Origin: Thermoplasmatota archaeon
GTDB lineage: Archaea; Thermoplasmatota; Penumbrarchaeia; Penumbrarchaeales; Penumbrarchaeaceae
Reading direction: 5' to 3'
Assembly (NCBI GenBank): GCA_016929175.1
Contig: JAFGJI010000102.1
Location: 1 to 18,958 of the forward strand
Length of the DNA stretch: 18,958 bases
Shown: in pieces, positions 16,001 through 18,958 of the stretch
Numbering within the stretch: the first letter of the stretch is position 1
Layout: every line of letters starts with the position of its first letter
The notes under the pieces: model-generated
Told to the model about the DNA's origin: nothing
What the model saw: only the letters and a program-made list of their open reading frames with translations
Database searches by the model: none
Made by a program: the position numbers and the translations under genes

Positions 16001-16671
16001 ATACAATGACGGTCACCGTAAGGGACATCACACCGCCCGTTGCGAACGCGGGGGAGGACCGGACCGTTCCGGCGGGGACCACGGTCTCGTTCGACGGATC
16101 GCTGTCCATCGACAATGTCGGGATCACGAGCTACATATGGACCTTGGACTACAATGACGAGGGGCAGACCCTTCTGGGGGAGGAGGTCACGTTCACCTTC
16201 GTCAAGGGAGGGACCTACGAGGTCCTCCTAACTGTGTCAGATGGAAGCGGGAACACCGACCAGGACAGTGTCATGATATATGTTATCGACAAGGGGACGG
16301 TATCGGGGACCGTCCTTGATGATGAAGAACAGCCCGTTGAGGGGGCCCTGGTGGAGATCACCGCATCGGACGGTAATGTTTATTCCGCCACGACTGGATC
16401 GGATGGATCGTTCTCCCTGGAGGTCCCCTACGGGCCCTTCGCATGGAAGATATCCAAAGACGGATACGAGACGATCTCGGGGACCGGGACGGTGGCGGCG
16501 ATGGGTGATGCGGATATCGATCTATCAGGGGAGCCGATGGTGAGGGAGAAGGAGGATGGGAAGGACTCCAACCTTCTCCTTTGGATACTTATCGTCATCA
16601 TCCTGATCGCGATCGTCGTCCTTTACTTCCTGATGAGAAGCAAAAAGACAAAGGATTGGGGGGAGGAATAA
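13018..16671 (+). CDS. Giant anchored surface protein: GLUG beta-helix, five PKD domains, carboxypeptidase-regulatory-like domain (1217 aa)
   Basis: The TTG start is supported by GAGGTG 7 bases upstream and by the signal peptide that follows at once (about residues 1-28). From about 35 to 640 lie two rounds of GLUG-motif beta helix (GGLVG or GGLIG strands alternating with NCYSTG or NCHATG turns). They end in the typical GKTTTEMMTMSTFTDAGWD and TYPFFRW. Five PKD domains begin at residues 653, 744, 831, 918 and 1005, and the last four are exactly 87 codons each. A carboxypeptidase-regulatory-like beta sandwich follows at about 1093-1168 (GTVSGTVLDDEEQPVEGALV), then one span at 1186-1209 and a short basic end (RSKKTKDWGEE). 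It has no long tail or winged-helix partner, which sets it apart from the two cassettes. It is probably an adhesin or cell-wall-like stalk. The stop lies 6 bases from the convergent flavodoxin gene. Confidence 0.87.
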   Translation: MNTVKMAVATMICMMTLSVVLVIDPTKVEGKDGSFGGETGTPEDPFIIEDVRDLQNIENNLSAHYVLGNDIDASVTSSWNAGAGFEPIGTWQDPFVGILDGRNFTITDLSINRPSTDYAGIFGYLGTSYPIKGMLKNLALVDCVITGKDYVGGLVGKSNAALISNCHVSGAVRGINRVGGLVGFDQGSIYDSHSSASINAEYYGGGLVGYDQGQVYNCYSTGDVNAVSFAGGLFGYHWRINSNSHYNVEEVSINGGHHLTTGGLFDDQYQDWMSNGLSLDISDYSSTLVPSGGYYLISNAQGFRDILGFADVNDYRYRLSADIDLSGNPGLYIPHFSGSEFDGDNHTIYNLRLDLDFVVNVGMFGNVLSGVIRNLDLVDVDLNGRGSVGGLIGSMGRVTVSFCSTSGEVASGGSAGGLIGSENTGEIFDCYSTCDVNGNGSVGGLVGMTHGGSVYNCHATGNIDGGFWRIGGLIGTSTITAVANCSATGNVRGTDDYVGGLMGMNEGGRVSGCYATGTVSGDRWGIGGLIGDNDGGIVSDCYANGNVVGIDNAVGGLIGDNTGAAYNCYSTGNVSGSGTYFGGLVGYQFGTVSDCFWDVESSGRTSSYGGTGKTTTEMMTMSTFTDAGWDLDGIWHIVEDETYPFFRWQDAGAPVANAGPEQIVYLGQDGEATVSFEGTESYDDFGIFSYTWAFIHQGMEVLLYGKKVEYVFRAPDLYDVTLKVTDASGNQGVDIMQVAILDQIPPVADAGSDQVVDEGTYVTFDGSGSSDNVGIVGYKWTFTDGGPVSLEGIAPGHDFNNPGSFIVTLKVTDASDNSDTDTMTVTVNDITSPVADAGEDVIVEEGAVVIFNGSESHDNVGIANWTWTFFDGENITLYDVQPLYRFNTTGLYIVTLNVTDEAGYWNTDTMNVTVVDITPPIADAGPDQVVDQGTLVIFNGSGSSDNVGITNWTWTFTDGGKITLQGSGPSYLFEHPGVFIVTLNVTDVAGNWQIDTMTVTVRDITPPVANAGEDRTVPAGTTVSFDGSLSIDNVGITSYIWTLDYNDEGQTLLGEEVTFTFVKGGTYEVLLTVSDGSGNTDQDSVMIYVIDKGTVSGTVLDDEEQPVEGALVEITASDGNVYSATTGSDGSFSLEVPYGPFAWKISKDGYETISGTGTVAAMGDADIDLSGEPMVREKEDGKDSNLLLWILIVIILIAIVVLYFLMRSKKTKDWGEE
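14974..16290 (+). repeat. Tandem PKD-domain coding array, last four units exactly 261 bp
   Basis: Units begin at 14974, 15247, 15508, 15769 and 16030; the spacings are 273, 261, 261 and 261 bases, and the final unit also ends after 261 bases. Each opens with a P-V/I-A-D/N-A-G motif and contains DNVGI, a W-T-F or equivalent strand and V-T-L-x-V-T-D. The first unit is more divergent. Confidence 0.85.
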
Positions 16672-16677
16672 CCTCTC

Positions 16678-17226
16678 TCAGGACCTATTCTGGATCCGGG
16701 ACAGGAACGCAATGTACCTGTCAACGATCGGGCCCTTGAACGTCTCGTCTGTCAGGCGGGCGTTCATCATGGCCTCATCGTCGTCCTGCTTTTCTTCCGG
16801 AACCACTAGTTTGATCGGGAATGCCTCGCATCCGGCACAGGGTTTGCCGGCATGCTGTTCTACCTTCCTGAACACGCCGGTATATCCGAACTTGTCGTTC
16901 TTCTCATCGTCGCCGCCACCGCAGCACGTGGTAAAATAGAGGGTCTTGATGTTCTTTCCATGCTTCTTTACGAACGACCTAAGCGGGGTGATGAGGTTCC
17001 CCATCCATATGGGTCCGACAAGGATGACCCTGTCGTAGGATCCCACGTCATGTTCCATCTTCCTGATGCCGAATGTGATATGCAGCCAGGAGGAGAGAAG
17101 GAGGAACAGGAAAACGTTGAGGCGGGGCCGTATGGGTTCGATATCGGCCTTTAGGTCGCGTGCAAGCCGCTTTGCAAGATAGCGATTGTTCCCCGTGTGA
17201 GAGTAATATGCCACAAGTGTTCTCAT
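16678..17226 (-). CDS. Flavodoxin-like flavoprotein (182 aa)
   Basis: The N-terminus MRTLVAYYSHTGNNRYLAK has the S-x-T-G-N phosphate-binding loop of flavodoxins at residues 9-13. The second flavin loop is likely VGPIWMGNLITPLRSFV. A TTCCGGG segment and a C-A-G-C pair in the second half are unusual for a plain flavodoxin and could be redox-active or bind metal. A hydrophobic stretch (VFLFLLLSSWLHITFG) in the first third may attach the protein to the membrane or shape a hydrophobic site. AGGTGAGG lies just before the ATG at 17226, an excellent Shine-Dalgarno site. A weak TATA-like stretch is at 17272-17285. The gene converges on the surface-protein gene with a 6-base gap. It is different in type from the flavodoxin at 7164. 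Confidence 0.82.
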   Translation of the reverse strand: MRTLVAYYSHTGNNRYLAKRLARDLKADIEPIRPRLNVFLFLLLSSWLHITFGIRKMEHDVGSYDRVILVGPIWMGNLITPLRSFVKKHGKNIKTLYFTTCCGGGDDEKNDKFGYTGVFRKVEQHAGKPCAGCEAFPIKLVVPEEKQDDDEAMMNARLTDETFKGPIVDRYIAFLSRIQNRS

Positions 17227-17395
17227 TTGACCTCACCTGTTTGATGTCACGTTGTTTGGATGATAAGCCGTAGGATAGATACTTTTTTTCATTGCTCAAG
17301 GATTGGTCTCATTTTCCACAGAATCCCCGGGAGGGGTCCCCTTTTCCGACCTCGCTCGATGACATTCCGACATCATTTCGAACAACAGCTTTCAG

Positions 17396-17410
17396 AAATA
17401 TTCAATATAC
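17396..17410 (+). promoter_or_regulatory. TATA-like box for the DUF7309/DUF6930-like gene
   Basis: AATATTCAATATACC ends about 18 bases before the ATG at 17429, and its centre is about 25 bases away. No Shine-Dalgarno site is visible, which together suggests a leaderless message. It lies in the 202-base divergent region shared with the flavodoxin-like gene. Confidence 0.45.
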
Positions 17411-17428
17411 CTGTGGTCAATCACCTTC

Positions 17429-18406
17429 ATGGACGAAAAGGCCCTGCATTCGGAGATCATCGAGCTCACTGTGAAGTTACGTGAATTGGAACCCTGGAAA
17501 GATCTTTCGGATGATGACATCTTCGGTGTCGAATATTCCAAAGGTGTTGCATACTGTTCTGTGATCGGACATACCATGGAGAACAGAGGCGTGGTCTTTC
17601 ATCTCGGGGATGAGGGTTTCAGGGGTCTTATCGGTACAATGGAAGGCCCGGAAAACCCCCTTGATGCCCTGATGATCTGGCGTGCACTGTCCGTCTCTTT
17701 CGATGACCGGAGGTTATTGAAGGAAAAAGATCTGGAGATCATCAGGGATTCCGGCAGAAAATTCAGGGGAAGGGGAGAGTGGCCGGTTTTTAAAAGCTTC
17801 ATCCCCGGATATGTCCCCTGGTACATCTCCGATGAGGAGGCATCTGTCCTGGTGGAACTTCTGTCTCTCTTTGTAACAGCTTTCAACGAGATAACCAGGA
17901 ACAGGAAGAGGGTCTCAAGGAGCATTCGGGGAGTGAACGTTCTGAAACACACTAAGAAGGGAAATATATGGAGGATCAAAAAGCCGGACCTCTCATCCGA
18001 GATCACGATACCCGTGATGGAAGATAAGACCTTCAGGAAACTGGATAAGGAACTTCCCCGTGTTCAAAAGGTGCTGGAAATGTCCTGCGAACCTCTGAGG
18101 TCACCTGTCAGGGAAGGCAAGGACCGGCCATTCATACCGATAACGGTCTTCATGGCGGACAGGGACTCGAAGATGGTCCTATCATATGGACTAGCCAGGA
18201 TAGAGGACCTGCATAGGGTCGTGGCAGACGTCTTTCTTGACGGTATCAAGAGGTTCGGGATCCCGGCCGAGATCCATGTCGACCGTGAGGATATTCACTT
18301 CATGATGGTCGAAACCGTGGAGCGGTTCGGATCGAAGTTCTTCCTCGGTAATGATCTGGAGGCAGTGGAGGAAGTGAAGAGGTCCTTCTCTTCCATGGGA
18401 TGGTAG
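17429..18406 (+). CDS. Cytosolic protein resembling DUF7309/DUF6930 proteins (325 aa)
   Basis: No signal peptide or membrane span is seen. The N-terminal half has the pattern W-K-x-L-x-D-x-D-I-F-G-V at 23-34 followed by YCSVIGHTMENRGVVFHLGDEGFRGL. I associate this with the domain called DUF7309, found mainly in Firmicutes proteins of unknown function. The C-terminal part (PITVFMADRDSKMVLSYGL, then DVFLDGIKRFGIPAEIHVD) resembles the partner domain DUF6930. Both assignments are from memory of the sequence pattern and are moderate in certainty. The middle is charged and helical. No enzymatic motif is evident. It is read on its own, divergent from the flavodoxin-like gene and convergent with the phosphoesterase gene, 63 bases away. 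Confidence 0.75.
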   Translation: MDEKALHSEIIELTVKLRELEPWKDLSDDDIFGVEYSKGVAYCSVIGHTMENRGVVFHLGDEGFRGLIGTMEGPENPLDALMIWRALSVSFDDRRLLKEKDLEIIRDSGRKFRGRGEWPVFKSFIPGYVPWYISDEEASVLVELLSLFVTAFNEITRNRKRVSRSIRGVNVLKHTKKGNIWRIKKPDLSSEITIPVMEDKTFRKLDKELPRVQKVLEMSCEPLRSPVREGKDRPFIPITVFMADRDSKMVLSYGLARIEDLHRVVADVFLDGIKRFGIPAEIHVDREDIHFMMVETVERFGSKFFLGNDLEAVEEVKRSFSSMGW

Positions 18407-18469
18407 GGGAACCCGATGGGACCTGTGTCCAGGCCCTTATCGTATCATTGATGAAAATGGAATATACAT

Positions 18470-18958
18470 TTATTCCAGTAAGCCCTTGTCTTGATCATTT
18501 TCCAATTCCGGTAAGAATTGAACGGGATAGAGATCATGAAGATCGACACCCACATTCAGGAAATCGCTGCCGGATACGGGAGGTCTATGGGTGTGGGCAT
18601 GATAATGAAAGAAGCAGTTGTTATCCAGATATGTCTTCCTTAATGATCTTTTGATCTCCCTGGTCCTTTTGCCATCGAACCTGTCCTCCGCGAGAGGATA
18701 ATGGGATAGCATCGTTCCTTTCAGCAGGATATACTCATCGCTCACTGAAGAGATACGGTTCTTCAGATACCAGTTACTTTCCGCTCTGTCATGATTCCCC
18801 CTTATCAGATGCTTTTTTCCTCTGAGCTGGCGCAGGACATTCGAAATGACAGGGCCGCTTCTGCTCACGAACCCCAGGTCCCCCAGGATGTAGACCGTAT
18901 CGCTGTTGTCTATCCTTTCGTTCCATCTGGAAATGATGGCATCATGCATATCATCGAG
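18470..18958 (-). CDS. Calcineurin-like metallophosphoesterase, 5' end outside window
   Basis: Three of the metal-binding blocks of the calcineurin-like phosphoesterase family are visible: GDLGF, GNHD (52-54 counted from the first visible Met) and, near the C-terminus, SHYP and H-A-H-T-H. The usual last block is GHxH; here the first position is alanine. The first block (D-x-H) is missing because the open frame continues to the window edge: codons L-D-D precede the ATG at 18949, and family members normally have about 35 more residues there. The visible ATG is therefore unlikely to be the true start. Predicted to hydrolyse a phosphoester with two metal ions; the substrate is unknown. Confidence 0.85.
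   Translation of the reverse strand, partial: LDDMHDAIISRWNERIDNSDTVYILGDLGFVSRSGPVISNVLRQLRGKKHLIRGNHDRAESNWYLKNRISSVSDEYILLKGTMLSHYPLAEDRFDGKRTREIKRSLRKTYLDNNCFFHYHAHTHRPPVSGSDFLNVGVDLHDLYPVQFLPELENDQDKGLLE

Noticed and set aside
18400..18654. Plus-strand open frame of 84 codons after the DUF7309/DUF6930-like gene
   Set aside because: It overlaps the phosphoesterase gene on the other strand, whose metal motifs are clear, and it has no ribosome site or recognisable content.

Overview
This window most likely comes from a member of the archaeal phylum Thermoplasmatota or a close relative. The evidence is TATA-like promoter boxes about 25 bases before several starts, Shine-Dalgarno sites of the GGTGA/GGAGG type, several apparently leaderless genes, and large envelope proteins built from beta-propeller, NosD beta-helix, GLUG, PKD, CARDB and cadherin-like domains with single C-terminal membrane anchors. 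The phylum is an inference from gene content. I see no rRNA, tRNA, transposase, integrase or CRISPR array.

Layout. The left edge (1-509) holds the 3' end of an unrecognised gene and, on the minus strand, a small cysteine-rich 'two-CW' protein. From about 510 to 3929 lies a first cassette: an anchored surface protein with Asp-box (BNR-type) repeats, followed 4 bases later by a double winged-helix DNA-binding protein. Then come a CARDB-type anchored surface protein (4063-6387), a class I methyltransferase and a small flavodoxin. From 7766 to 10837 lies a second cassette of the same design: a NosD-type beta-helix surface protein followed by a second double winged-helix protein. A minus-strand pair of paralogous small membrane proteins with an ATGA overlap follows (10896-11605), then a zinc-ribbon/PIN-domain protein, a 1217-residue GLUG/PKD surface protein, a minus-strand flavodoxin-like protein, a cytosolic protein resembling DUF7309/DUF6930 proteins, and the 3' part of a calcineurin-like phosphoesterase that runs off the right edge.

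The most interesting point is the pair of cassettes. Both surface proteins share a stalk (a cadherin-like domain and a membrane-proximal PKD-like domain), a single membrane span and a cytoplasmic tail of about 110-120 residues, but carry different N-terminal folds. Each is followed by a paralogous two-wing helix protein. All four proteins end in the same SHOCT-like motif, G-E-[IM]-[SD]-x3-[YF]-x6-L-D, with identical spacing. This suggests a modular outside-to-DNA signalling system in which an exchangeable ectodomain is coupled to a DNA-binding protein through matching C-terminal helices. The function is inferred; the shared architecture and motif are seen directly.

The other genes look like ordinary housekeeping, redox and envelope functions, mostly transcribed singly or in pairs.
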